A stretch of 64,000 nucleotides of DNA from Rhabdornis inornatus (lineage: Eukaryota; Chordata; Aves; Passeriformes; Rhabdornithidae). The stretch lies in the NCBI GenBank assembly GCA_013397075.1, contig VWZS01007432.1, positions 1,169,381 to 1,233,380 on the forward strand, read 5' to 3'. This document shows, piece by piece, positions 1 through 12,590 of this stretch (position 1 is the first letter of the stretch; every line of letters begins with the position of its first letter). The notes beneath the pieces were generated by a model. That model worked only from the letters and a program-made list of their open reading frames with translations, was not told the DNA's origin and ran no database searches. The translations under genes were made by a program, and so were the position numbers.

Positions 1-2151
1 TGGGTTTCCTGCCACTGTAAAGGTGCAGTGAGAGAGGCTGCAGATACCTAGTACTGATGGGTAACTGGTATCATCCCAGATTCACAATTCCTAGCACCAC
101 ATAATCCTGTTGTGCTGGTACAGACACTTAGTGACCCCGACACCAGTGAACCTATCTCCAGGATTTCTGTCCTTCCCACCCTTACTTTCCCACAGGAAGG
201 ATGACCATTCCTGTGCTTGCTATAATCAATGAATTACTGCAAATGTGCCAGGGGAAAGGGACCCCTGTCCTTGGAGAAGGGTCCTGTGTGCTGTGAGCCC
301 CAAGAGCTGAGCTGGGATGGGCTGTGGAGCTGTGACAGCAGGGAGGAGTGAGGAACTCATCCCTCAGTCCCACTAACAGGGACATCTCTTTCGAAGGGGT
401 GAGGCTAAATAAAGTCAAGTAAGTTCAAGCACAGGGAAAGAGAACCAAATTACATCACCTGTCAGAAATATTTAACAACATCTAATGGCTTCTTTACAAG
501 GCTGATAGTTGTGCCAGGTAGCATAAAACACTGAAGCAGGAGGACCACCTGCCTAGAGGACATTACTATATGGGCAGACAGGAGAGGGAAGGGATTCAAT
601 GTACAAGCAAGGTGATGGCATGATGGTGTGCACAATGCTCATGTCCCCAGGAGCCAACTGAAACTACTGGAGTCCTCATACACTTCATTATGCGGATATT
701 GAGAAAACGAAGTTGAAATGCTTTTTCACCAACCTGTCTAATTAAAATTGTCTTAGCTGTGCTTCCCCGTATATTGGCAAATTTCAGTCAGCTCTGTGAA
801 GGACATTTGTCTAATTATTTTATCTTATCTGTTGCAGAAATCCAGATTTGTAGGTCTGTCTGTTCACACACTACTTGTACTCACAAAACTCAGACAATCA
901 CAATGACATTGAAGTCAGGAGAGCTACAGTGGTGTCTCCATGAAGTAATTTCTCTTCTATTTTTCCAATGCTTCAGGACTTGCTTAGTTTACAAAATCCA
1001 AACCAGTTTTGCTTCATTCTTTCGTATCGTAACTTCCAAATCATCTCAAGTTTTTGCTGTCCTGGGAAGACTGACTCATCAACAACTTCCAAAGCTTGGA
1101 ACATCATTTTAAAAAAAGACAGACTGGAGAATTAAGAAGGTAGGAAGCAAACACAAACATTAAGAAAGGATGGTGAACTATATTTTGAAGAAAGGACACC
1201 TTCTAACCTAACTTTTCAGGTTGCCTTAGCTTTTCCCTTCATGCCTGCTTTTGTAATTCTTACATTACTGAAATCACTCAGCTCATTGATACCCATAAGT
1301 GCAAAGCAAGTTGACATTCCCAGAGTCTTTTCTTTCTTCTTAACAAGTTTCAAGTGGAAAAATTACTTTTCTAAAATACTTTGCTTACTAATGTGATTCC
1401 CTTCTCCCCCACCCCCACGATGGGTCAATCAGTTTGGCACTGACAGCATGGGGCAGAAATGCAGACATGGGCACATTGACAATCTGAGGAGTGGGAGAAG
1501 CCTTCTTCAGCAATTTCACACAAAATGACATTAAGGAACACAAAGTGTCAAAAATTTCCCATGAAGCCCTGAGAAAATCTGCAAACTAGATGTCTCACAC
1601 CTCTCTGGCAGATAATAAACACAGAGCATATGGACCCAAGTACTGAATGTTCATGAAAACAGAGTCCTCCGTGTTTGAGACCATGCAGAGTTTCTGAGGA
1701 CATGGATGCAGTTTCAGAAAAGATTTACACACTTGTTATTCAGGTGTTTGGATAAGCAACAATGGAAATTCAGAAAAGGTTTCTTTGTGAGCTGGCCTAT
1801 TCTTTAATAAATTACAATATTTCTTTCTTATGTCTTCTTCCGAAGCTGCTGGAATGGCCATTGGTCCTGTTCAATATTGTGTCTTCTCTGCTGTGACCAA
1901 ATTTGTTGATTTAGGTCCTGAAACACTACTTCCTTCAAAGATGAATTCTCAAAAGAAAGCACCGTGATTGATTTTTAAGAAAATGTTTTGTGATGCCTCA
2001 TTTTGGATTATTTTCTAGACTTCCTCTTCCCCCACTACCCCGAGGTATGCACACCATGTGAAGAGGAGATTTCTCTTGTCAATCCAACCTCAGCCTTATT
2101 CATTTAGCACTGTCACAAGTCACGCTTTTGCAACTCTGCTGATGGAATCAG

Positions 2152-2180
2152 GTGGGAGGAGAAGGAGGAGGAGGAGGAGG
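2152..2180 (+). repeat. AGG simple repeat
   Basis: An impure GGA/AGG repeat with six uninterrupted AGG-type units at the 3' end. Confidence 0.9.
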
Positions 2181-2181
2181 T

Positions 2182-2191
2182 TGACTCAGCA
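2182..2191 (-). promoter_or_regulatory. Perfect NF-E2/MAF-type motif
   Basis: TGACTCAGCA is the complement of TGCTGAGTCA, the NF-E2 consensus used in erythroid and megakaryocytic genes. It directly follows an AGG simple repeat. A single motif match has little weight on its own. Confidence 0.3.
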
Positions 2192-2268
2192 AGAGGAACC
2201 TTTTGTTTGCACATACATACTCTGGTGTTATCGGAAGGAAAACAAGGAGTGAGCAGCATACATTGTAC

Positions 2269-2295
2269 AAAAAAAAAATAAAAAAAATAAAAAAA
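2269..2295 (+). repeat. A-rich tract
   Basis: A runs of 7-10 interrupted by single T residues. Confidence 0.9.
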
Positions 2296-4062
2296 TCATG
2301 GCACTGTTACTGTTTTCCCCCCTGAATTTTTTCAGTCTTTACCCTCTTGCTTAAGTAATGCTACACACATGGTTTATCTTTTAAGCCTGGGAAGCAGCAT
2401 ATACACTCTGGATGCACCCTCAGAGTGCACACCCAACCCAGAGTTAACACTTCAGCCGACCCCTTCATCTGACTGTACCCTCTGGTTGCCTCCTGACAAC
2501 TGAGTCCAACCCTAGCTATGAAAAATCCTCACCAATATGTCATATTGACCACAAATTCAATCCGCTCAGTTGAATGTTAAATGAGAGACCAGTTAGTGCC
2601 TGCTCAAGGTTTCGAAAACACTGGCTTTCAAACTTGAAAAGCATGTCTGCACGTCCTGTGAAAATCAGTGGTAATGTTTCTTCCTGCTTTGTCCCTTCAA
2701 ATTAGAAGTCAGGATGGATGGATACCAGTGTCTCGAGAGAAACCTGGGACTAATTCTGTACCCCTGTCAAACCCTAGTGGTTTCTTTGCTCCTTTCATTT
2801 GCTAGAACCCATATGAAATTGAAAAAATGATACTGGGATATCATCAGGGTGCTTGCCCTCTCCAGGATTCATTTAACATCTCTGCCAACTTCTTAAAAAG
2901 ACATAAAAGAGGAGGCAATTTTTAATCTGCTTTCATGGTGTGGTTGCCAACATCACAGGCTAAAGCTGCATCTCCTCAGGAAGAGGGAGCTGAGTGTGTC
3001 CACAGCTGCTATTTCCAAATTGGCAGGCAAGGTGGAGAGGCCTTTTGCTTGCCCTGATAAGGTCATTTGCATAACTCTACCCAACTGGCTTTGCATACAT
3101 TTTTTTCCTCTTCTTTTTCTTCCTCTCTCCACTCTCTAAGTTCTCCATGTGCAAGAAAAGCACTAGGAAAGCCTTATATTAGATAATCCCAATATTCATC
3201 CTATTAAACATTTACTGATTTATTTTCATTTCTTGTAAAAAGCTTTTGTACATTTTGGTAACTCTCTTCTTACACAATATGAAACAAAGAAAATTGTGCT
3301 GTTAGTGCAAAAAGAATTCTGCTTTCTCTGTATAGGTTCCTTTCACATTCAGTCAAAATGGCTGTGTGTTTTCTATCTGTTTTTAAATGCCTACTAATTA
3401 CTTTTGTTTTAAAATAAACAACTGACATTTGTTCAAACCAAAAGTAATTCTAAACAGTTCTAAAAGGGTGAGATCCATACTTGCATTGTAAAAATTGAGA
3501 TAAATGCAAAATTGCAAAGCAACCCCTATAAATAGTGGAAAGGAAGATGAATACCAAATTGCATCAATTTAAGTCTTGTTTAAATAACAAAGAATGGTTT
3601 AACTCATATTAACTAATATAATTCATATTGAGAAGTTCCAGTGATTTCAGTGGGGTGTCTCACTTGGAAAACTGCCATCCAGGAAAAGAAAGGGCTGAAA
3701 AACCTGTCCTTCTCTTAGACAAATTCTTTCTTAAAAACACACATTTTTATCTTGGTGTTTGTGTGTGTCACCTTAATTCCAAATTTTTTACTCTGGAAAG
3801 GACCATGCTGAAATTTGAACACATTTTGAAGTTCTTCCTAACAAAACAAACCCTTGCCTTACTTTTCATGGCAGCATAAAAATATCAAAAGTATCTTTAA
3901 TCCAGTGGGCGTTGTGCCCTGTTTGTACAGAAAGACAGAACACAGTTATTTCCCTACCTACAGCAGCTCCATCTATAAGGCCCTGGTCCATGTGAAGAGC
4001 CAAGAGATGCCAATCCTAATTGAAATCAAATGACCCTCATCATTTAATTCAACAGGCCTGCA

Positions 4063-4192
4063 TTATTACTCTGTATAATTGTAGTGTCTCAGTTGCAATC
4101 ATAAACCAGGACCCCAGTGTGCTTGGCAATGCACAAACAGGAGAGAAATACTATTTTTGTCCAGAGAGTTTCCTTGGATTGTAATCTCCATG
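4063..4192 (+). repeat. Amniote MIR / CORE-SINE, 5' part
   Basis: The stretch contains ACCAGGACCCCAGTGTGCTT (4105-4124), then GGCAATGCACAAACAG, and later GTCCAGAGAGTTTCCTTGG with TTGTAATCTCC. In order and spacing this follows the sauropsid MIR pattern of 'accaggaccccattgtgctaggcgctgtacaaacac ... gtccctgcccaaagagcttacaatct'. The copy is old and has lost the 3' half. Confidence 0.72.
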
Positions 4193-6420
4193 CAGAGCTA
4201 TTAAGAGGATGTCATTTATTGGTATTTTTCCCAAATCCCTAGTTCATGAAAGCTGAACAAAACAGAAATGATGGGTAACACCCATATATAGATTTTGCTA
4301 TAGAAGGCAGCATTTTGATCTCCACAGGCAGCAATTGAGAGAAAAAGGAAAATCCAGAGTTTACAATACTCAGGAGAATGGTGAAACCCCAACGAAATTT
4401 GTTTGAATATAGAAAATCAGATGCACTGAAAAAATAAAACAGAAGAAATTTGTAATATTCAAAGGCTGGCATTAATCCAACTATTTGCATTCCAGTTGCA
4501 GTCAAGATGCAAGCTCTCTATTTGGTCTTGTAACACTTACTGTAAGGTCTACTTTGAGTTTTGGAGTAAGAAAGATTTTGGGGTAAGCAAAATTTTCTGT
4601 AATTGTTACAAGAACGAGTTTGATAGCCCATTCTAAAAGCTCTTTATTTCAATTTAGAGTATTTTAGAAAAATGTTACATCATTTACCTCTTCTAGGAAG
4701 AATTTGTTTTAAAGACACTACTTTCATAGTATTAAAAATTAATGCCAAGAAAGTTTATTACAGATAAGATCTATTAATGACTTCACTTCTGAACTTTACT
4801 GTTTATATTTACAAATTAAGGGTGTGAATTCTCAGTTTATTAATCTGCCAGTTGGATAATTTCTTTGCAGCCTTGAGCTGTTTCACTTTACTTCAGTGAA
4901 AATATTTAATAGCCAATCTGTAGTGAACTTGAATTTTCCTAATACTTTATTATATTTATACACTATATCACAGATTTCCTAGTGTATTACTAGCATTACA
5001 AATTATTAAAACAAAATGGCATTTTTTAAAATGAACAATACAGTGCTTTCTCCTGCCATTATCTTCTCTACTGACTAAGGTTCACCGTCTTTCTTCTTCA
5101 AGAGTATTTAGTGAAGTAATCCATGCAGCCCCAGAGCCCACACCCTGCAAGACCCTGCATGTGTTGATGCACATGCAAGGCTTGTGTAATTGGAGGGTCA
5201 AGGTACTCACAGGCAATGCTCATTCTGACATTTCTTCACCTTTAAAACCTTAGAAACTATAATGCAGAATAAATACATTGAGTGTAACTTTTTCCCTTGT
5301 TTTTAAAGTATGAGTAGTGGTGAAAAAAACCCAAAACCCTCAGAAATTCCATGGTGGCATCATAATGAAACCTGCATGGGTCAGCAGCAGGAGGGTTGGC
5401 CCTTTTACAGCCAACCTACAGACCTTTGCCACTTTTTGCTAAAGGGACAACTGACAGCAGCAGGAATATACTGTCATTTGTAATAGGAACCAACACTCCA
5501 GGAGGGCATCAGACACCCTGCCATAACTCTGGCTCATTTTTCCAACAAGTTGTGCAGCAGCAGGTGTATACAAAAGCAGGAGAAAGGCAAGATTAAGAAA
5601 TCCATCCTCCTAGGTTGACTCCACATCCCTCTCTCTCGAATTCTAGCTGTGCCAGTGGATAATGCTGATCTCCCTGACTAGCCTCCTTGTTACAGGCTCT
5701 TCCTTCTGCCCCAGGCCAAGTTTGAGGTCTTCTCACTGTTGCCTGTGCACAGACTTCTCTCTTGTCCACATGGCCCAGCAGAGGGGTATTGAGGGTACAG
5801 GGGAGACTTCCTCTCTTTCTTCAAGTCTCTTCCAGGTCTTGGGGCACTGGACATTTTGAGAGTTCAACATCCATGTATTGGTCACTGTCCTGGTGAAGAA
5901 ATTAGCAGCCACAACAGGAAAAAGTAGAAAACCTATATCAAACCCAAGTTCTTATACTGGCAACTGTCTGGAAACCTGAAAAACGAGGGGATCAACCACT
6001 CACCAGAGAAAATGAGCCTGCAATTTTTCCCAGACACCTTCAACCCATGGCAGGTTACAAAACATAGGGACTGATGACTACATATAACTCTGAAGCTGTT
6101 TCTTTGCTTCTTTCCCAGGAGACCTAAGATCCAGCACTGCCTCACTCCTGTCTGCCCCATAGCTGAGAAGCAGGACTTGCAATCTGGGGTCCCCTTTTAG
6201 CCAAGAAATGACAGCCAACTGGCCAATATCACCAAGCCAACAGCTGCACCAGCTGGCCAGGCTGTACACATTTCTGAATCAAGTCTGTTAATCAAACCAC
6301 AACAGACACTGGTGGCTGAATGAAGGCTATACTGAAGTTATACAGTATCAAAAACTAAGAGCTAAAAATACCTGCTTTTCCTAGTCTAGGGGGAGTGGAC
6401 CTAAGGAAGTTCCTCCAAGA

Positions 6421-6471
6421 TTTCATAGTCCCATTTAATTTTAATTTAATTTCATGGTCCCATTCAATATT
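6421..6471 (+). repeat. Tandem duplication of about 29 bp
   Basis: TTTCATAGTCCCATTTAATT (from 6421) recurs as TTTCATGGTCCCATTCAATA (from 6450). Two diverged copies lie in direct tandem, separated by TTTAAT-type filler. Confidence 0.6.
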
Positions 6472-7029
6472 TAAAATAAGACACATAGAAAAGCAAAGAA
6501 GCAAATGATGTGCACTAACCAGATTCAAGAGGCTAAACTCTGAAGAAAAACAGGAACATTAAGGTAAACATGTCTGGAAGATTTTGCATCTTTTGATAAA
6601 ATATTGTCATATGTGCCTGGGATAAATCAACCTACAGAAGAATAACATACAGACAACAAACCCCACTGTGTAGGCAATATTTAGGCAACAGATCACAAAT
6701 GGAGATGAGTACTACCAACAAGAGGGCTTAAAGAACGTTACCAGGATCCAGTAACTTTGTGTGAGGAATTGTAAAAATCATTGTGTGGTACAGATGACTC
6801 CAGCAGACAGTATGGAATACTGAGGTATGGTAGGGAAAGAAGGAAAAATTTGAAGGGCTAAAAGGGACACTGTAGAGAGCAGAGGGTAGATTGGTGAGAG
6901 GGAAGCTCAAAGTATGATTTACGGGGCTGGCACATCTCTGGGCTCAGAGACTGACAGCTCTGAAGTAGTCCTACATTGAACTTGATGGAGGAAAGGTCAA
7001 CAGGGGCAGAGAGAAGCACTACCATCCCA

Positions 7030-7072
7030 ACATTAAACAGGCGAAATCTGAGGCACAGCAAGGCTAAAAGGC
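7030..7072 (+). repeat. Probable MIR core fragment
   Basis: AACAGGCGAAATCTGAGGCA followed by CAGCAAGGCTAAAAG resembles the MIR core 'acagatgaggaaactgaggcacagagaggttaag'. It is short and diverged. Confidence 0.45.
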
Positions 7073-7974
7073 AAGAGCTGTGGAAAGATGAAGGTTCTTT
7101 TCAGGTACTTTATTTGCTTTAGTGTTGCCTAAGGTCCCACCGAACTGAAGAGGCAACATCATGACCATTCAGATTATGTGCCTATGGAGATCTCCGGCAT
7201 CAGGGTGCTTTCCTCAAAATAATTTTGCAGTATCAACCTTAGACCGATTAAACACTGTAGCAGTCGCAAGCCAGAGTTCCTAAGAGCTCACCAGGCTCCA
7301 GTGTCATCCAGTGCAAAATGACAAGAGGTTCTGATAGAGCCTGGAGTGCCACTCACAGTAACTTATTTGACAGCCAGACCATCCTTTTTGCACCAATGTA
7401 AGACAAAATTCCAGTAAGTGTTACAAGGCGGATCCCTAGAGACTTCCAGGTCAGCGATGGGCTCAAACATTAGAATGGTACCTAAAGAGTGGGCCCTCTC
7501 TCTTTAGGAAAATAAGTGATAGGAGATAGGCAACATTGTCAAAATGTGCTGTTTTCCCATCAGGCAGTGACTTTTTTCCTCAACTAGTTGTAAGCTTCCG
7601 AGTCACGCCTGGTACTCAGCTCACAGTGGGACACTTAACTACAGGCTTTCTTCAGAGCCCGAGAAGTGCTGACCTGACTGACCCATGGGGAGCCCCCCAT
7701 GATAAAAATTGATCCACAGCTTCCAGAGACCTGGGTTCAACATGACCAAGTTACAGTACCCAGCCTCAGTGAAGGCTTCAGCAGCCAAGGGCAGCTGTGG
7801 GTTTTGCAGTGAGTAGTTCCCCCTTCCTATCAGCGCAGATCACCCAAGACAGTGGTTGGCTCTTCCTGCCGTCCAAGCTCTCTCGGCAGAAAGCACCAGG
7901 TGATGGCTCTTCCTCAGCTGCTGTGGTCTGTGGCCTCCAGTGTCTCTGTTATCTGCCCCCTGCAGCCTCTCCTC

Positions 7975-8023
7975 TGACAGGAAGCTTCCTCAGAGTTTTC
8001 CATCACAGGAAATTTCCTGTGGG
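7975..8023 (+). repeat. Two-box palindromic module, copy 1
   Basis: Two perfect palindromes lie side by side: AGGAAGCTTCCT (7979-7990) and CACAGGAAATTTCCTGTG (8004-8021), with centres 28 nt apart. The intervening bases and the first box align with copy 2 at 9424-9471. No coding role is apparent, although an uncharacterised 143-codon frame runs across it. It could be an old repeat fragment or a pair of head-to-head GGAA (ETS/NFAT-like) sites. Confidence 0.6.
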
Positions 8024-9423
8024 GAAGCACTCAGTAAGCAAACAAAGAGTTCCTTGGTACAAAAGAAGAGTGAACATGCACGCAGCTGTGAGGAAAAAAC
8101 CAAATGCTGAAGCAGCAGAGGCAAGGGCACCAGGTCACAGTCCAAACTGTGGGGAGAACCAAGCTACCAGAAAGGCTCAGAAATTCCCAGGTGAGACCAC
8201 TTTGGTCAAGTTTGGCTCACAAGGCTGAAGTTTAAATGTCACCCTCAGGTTCTGTTTCTCTCTCTGAAGAGAGTCAACAGCCTTAATGTCACACTGAACA
8301 CAGACCACAGCTCGGGCATCATTTCAGGGGCATTTTCTGCAGCACCCTCCCAGAGAGGTCAAGGACTGCTACAGGCACAGGGCACACAACTGTTCCTACA
8401 GAGGAAGTTACAACTGCAGCATGGGATGAAGCGCCAAGTGCCCACAGCGAGCTCACTCTGCCATCACCTAATAATGGGTTTGACACCCCCCGCACCACAA
8501 ATTCTCTCTTGTGCAGGATCTAATCATGCTCTGTACACACTCTTACAAAAATTACATTTGTCTCCAGACTGGCCAGTTTCCCTTTTTATAAAATCTGTCC
8601 TCCTGGTGACTTTTTCTTTCTGTCCCCTACTCTTTCTGCCCATTGAACTACACTAATTTCCTCCTATTATCCAGTTGTCTCTTCACTTCTTTTTTACTAT
8701 AGCATTTTATGTTTGTATCCTGTGCCCTTCCTTTTTCGTCTCATCACTCCTCTCTCCAGAAACAGATCCCCTGCTCCCTGCAAGTGTTGTTTCAGAGGGC
8801 TGGGGAAAGAGATGCACATCTGCTATAAGCAAAAGTAAAGCTCACTCAAAAAGAAGGGTCTTCCATGCTGAAATTCAGGTAATCAGCACAAGTTTCTGGC
8901 ATCACACAGATTTAATACATGTGGGACGTGGTTTGTTTGGTGATTTGAACTTGTCTGGAAGTACCCACTGGGAAGCCTCATGCAGGGACATGGGAAAACC
9001 CTGCTGGAGAGTACAGGCTGACTAGCAGTGTCTCCTAAATCCTGCAAGGTACAGTGGGGTAAAAAGTACAGTTACCATGGACACATTTCACTGAAGAAGT
9101 CTCCTTCTAGCAGCATCAAATTTTGGGATAGTACCATGTACACCAAGTTAGTCTGTAAGGTGGGCAGGAAGCATAGGAGTATGAGCAGAAGTGACCTGAA
9201 ATTCTGCACCATTCTTATTTTCTTTGTTTTTGGTTTTGAGAGTAACGATCTGCAAACCCACCCTGATTTATCATTTGCTTATGCTGTGGGTTTTTAAGTG
9301 TCTAGTTCAGGCTCTTCTGAGTTATGTGACTGCAAAAGGCAGTGCCAACTATTTTCCACCCTCTTCTGGTTAATTGCAGCTGTGGTAAAGGGACTTCTGC
9401 CAACAGACCCACAATGCTCTGTT

Positions 9424-9471
9424 CCACAGGAAGTCCTAAGATCTCTTCCTGCACAGGAAATTTCCTGTGGT
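9424..9471 (+). repeat. Two-box palindromic module, copy 2
   Basis: AGGAAGTCCT (9428-9437) is followed by the same perfect 18-nt palindrome CACAGGAAATTTCCTGTG (9452-9469) found in copy 1, again with centres 28 nt apart. The spacer shares TTCC just before the second box. Similarity to copy 1 covers about 47 nt and fades outside, so this is a dispersed pair 1.45 kb apart. Confidence 0.6.
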
Positions 9472-10600
9472 CCAACAGACATTCCTCTTGGCTTTTATCA
9501 CTCACATACATTTGTTTTGGCAAATATCTGTTCTTAGGAACAACAAGAAACGGACAGAGAAAAAGCAAACACTGTCACAAAGAAGAAAAAAAAGGCAGCT
9601 ATGGTTAGAGTAACAAGCATGACCAAATTAACCTCTGTCACACATGAAAAAAATATGCTACTGGAGCTGACTTGGGAGGTTTGCTACCTTAGACATTATT
9701 CAGAAATACAGTCTGCTGATATACACAGATAAAATTTTTTTTGAGATTCCACACACAAGTTTTCTTTGCCTTTTAGAACATTTTACTGATGCATTCTCCT
9801 AGAAATGTGCTAGGAGTGTAAAAGGAATTCTGGAGCTTCTCTCTCATTTCAAACTTCACATAATCATGGCCCTAGCTCTAATCTTACCACATCATTATCA
9901 GCAAAGTTAAGAGAAGGAAATGCTTAAAAAGAAAGGCTTTGGTTATATTTCACCAAACACACCCTCCTGCAAATCAAGGACTTTCCCAATCCTAAATCAT
10001 TCCTCATACGCACAAGAAAGTTATTATTTTAGAAAGAGAAGAGAATTCAGTTTCAATCTTGCAAATTCTTAAAGCTATGAACCCCAGGAGACATCAGATA
10101 AGAATCTTTGGAGGTTTAAAAGATCCAAACTGACAAGGCACCAAGAGACTTTGGCCTCAGATCTGACCCCGCTTTTAGCATGAGGTTGAGTAGAGACCTC
10201 CTAAAGTCCCTTTTGACATGAACTGTTCTGGGATCCTAAATCTCTCTGTAGATGCAACTCACTACCATTTAAGTTCTAATTTGACACTACTTGAGAGCAG
10301 AGTTAGAGTTTACTATCCCAAATAAAAGACAGAATTTTTGAATGAACTTCAGTGAAAATAAAGGCAAATATGTGATATCCTGTAAACGAGGTTTTTCTCA
10401 TAATTTAGTGAATGCTTATGATTCCAAACTGTTCTCAAACTCACTTAGTAACTATAAGATGCTTAGCTCCTTCAGAGCTCTTCTCCCTGCATCAGCCCCT
10501 TTTGCTAGGCTTATTTTATCCTGACAGCAGATGAACAGTCAACAGTAGCCTGATATTCCTTCCTATAGGCTTCTCCTGGGGTTCATCAGCCTGCACACAG

Positions 10601-11163
10601 CACAGAATCACAGGAAAAATGAGGTTGGAAGGCATCTTAAGGCATCCCCGAAGTCCAACTCCCGACCAAAACAGCGTCAACCAGAGCAGGCTTCTCTGGG
10701 CCACATCCACTTGGGTTCTGAGTATCTCCAAAGACAGAGACTCCAGAACCCTTCTGGGTAGCCTGTTGCAGTGTTTGATCATGCTCCCACTAGAGCAGTT
10801 TTTCTTCAGTGTAAATGGAATATTTTGTATTTCAGTTTGGGCCCGTTTTCTCTGTCTTCTTCACTTTTTTCCATCAAATATTTATACATACTGACAAGAC
10901 ACATCCAAGCACTCTCTTCTTGAGGGTAAATAGCTGCAGCTCTCACAGCCTCCCCTTTCATGTTAGATGCTCCAGTCCCTTATTAACTTCATGGCTCTTC
11001 ACTGGACTTCCTCCAGTATGTCCATTTCTTACTTGTACTGGGGAGACCAGGACTGGACAAAGCACTGCAGGTACAGACTCCCAGGGCTGAGCAGAGGAAA
11101 AGAATCCCCTCTCTCTACCTGCTGGCAAGGTTCTACCTAATGCATTGCAGGATTGGCCTATCT
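10601..11163 (-). mobile_element. CR1 LINE, 5'-truncated 3' end, inverted
   Basis: Read on the minus strand this is the 3' portion of a CR1 retrotransposon, the dominant LINE of birds. The plus strand opens at 10601 with CACAGAAT, the complement of the CR1 3'-terminal octamer ATTCTRTG. It continues with GGTTGGAAGGCATCTTAAG (10622 on), GCCTGTTGCAGTG (10761-10773), GTATTTCAGTTTGGGCCCG (near 10828) and CAGGACTGGACA (11048-11059), all diagnostic of avian CR1. The element ends near GGATTGGCC at about 11160. It is diverged and carries internal deletions around 10860-10960, so it is a dead copy. There is no poly(A) tail, as expected for CR1. The subfamily was not determined. Confidence 0.92.
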
Positions 11164-12569
11164 GGGAGACTAGGGGAGAAAAAATTATATATTTCTATGG
11201 CATCATCAGAAACATTATATCCTACTATCAAACATTAGATCAGGTCAACCAAAAATTCAAACATGCTGGTTCAGAGGCAAATCTCTTCCCTTAGTTTTTA
11301 AGGAAAACAGATAACTAAGAATTCAGCTTTTTTTTAGAGGTGATTTGCTTTAGAGGACTTGTTTGCTAATAGAGAAACAAAAAATTCCCCAAGGTAATGA
11401 AAAGACTTCAGAGCTAACCTTGCTGTGAGACAAAGCTTTGTTAGGAAGTCACCAGGGATGGAGTGATGGACTATGCAGGTATGAGCACAGCACCCAGACT
11501 TCAGCAAACTTCCCACATCAGGGGGATGGCTGAAGCTTGCTCCTCAAACACTCAGCCAATCCAAGGCAGTAAGCAGAAGTGCCAGAGTTAATCCAGCAGG
11601 TATTACAATAGATGTCTCCCACTTCCAAGGAAGGCAGTCTGACAGAGAACTATCCTACAGTATAGATAGGCCATGACACGAAGGACTGCCAGTTGGACAC
11701 TTAGAGTGAGTTTAGTACTGACTTTTCTTCTGAACATCTAAAAATGCCACAAAAGCTTTAGTGATCTATTTATTATACTTTAAATATACAATTGCAACAT
11801 TTCCTGGAATGTTTGCTCTCTGGACCAGATAATTTGTTATGTTGAAAGTGCCAATGTTACACCCTGTCCAGTAAAAGTCATTACCCTTACGCAGTTCGAA
11901 AAATCTGCTGTGGGCATTGTACAATCCATAGAGAACTTGGAATTTTATACACAGATCATTTGTACATATGCAAGTAACCCAGGGTTGGTTTCCACTCAGG
12001 ATTCCAAGATTTTTAGGGACATTTAGATTTGTGTTGGGATTTTATTTTCCCCATTACACCTTCCTAAAAATGTGCCTGACTTCTCACTATTTCCATTCTT
12101 CTAGCTTTCAGACACAATTTCCTCATTGGCAGTTCCCCATCTTCCTCTCCCATTCTCAGACAGTGAGACATAAAAGCACTGAAATTTAAATACATGCTAA
12201 AATACACCCACCTGCAAGTAAATACAAAGAAAGAAATCTAGTGCAAAGTAGCACAGGATGACTGTAGTTTTTGAAGAAGGTGTAGTACATAGTATAAAGA
12301 AAAAATATATCAGGTAGCCAGGATGATAACTCGTTATTTGATCAAGATCCATATTTTACAACAGCAACAAATTTCTGCAAATCACCAGCAGCTGAGGAAG
12401 CAGATGTAGACACACACACACTGAATGACCTCATGAATTCCATCAGCACACACAGGTGTGAACTAAGAACATGGATGCATTAGGTGCATATCTGATCTTG
12501 CAGACTAAAATGGGCTGACGGACTCTGAGACCTGCTGTGATCTACATCACAAGAAAATCCTTCTCACTT

Positions 12570-12590
12570 ATTTATCAGCTGTTGATAAAT
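12570..12590. promoter_or_regulatory. Inverted repeat with paired GATA motifs around a CAGCTG E-box
   Basis: ATTTATCA and TGATAAAT (8-bp arms) flank GCTGT, so the sequence contains GATA motifs facing outward and the E-box CAGCTG between them. A second inverted repeat, ATCAATAA/TTATTGAT (12605-12612 and 12623-12630), follows 15 bp later. The layout resembles GATA/E-box composite enhancer elements of blood cells; function is inferred only. Confidence 0.35.

Noticed and set aside
5378..5400. GGTCAGCAGCAGGAGGG, resembling part of the complement of ETV6 exon 3
   Set aside because: Similarity stops after about 13 nt and the flanks do not encode the PNT domain; exon 3 is not here.
7797..8228. Plus-strand open frame of 143 codons
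   Set aside because: No recognisable domain. It spans palindromic module copy 1, and nothing in its composition or flanks supports coding.
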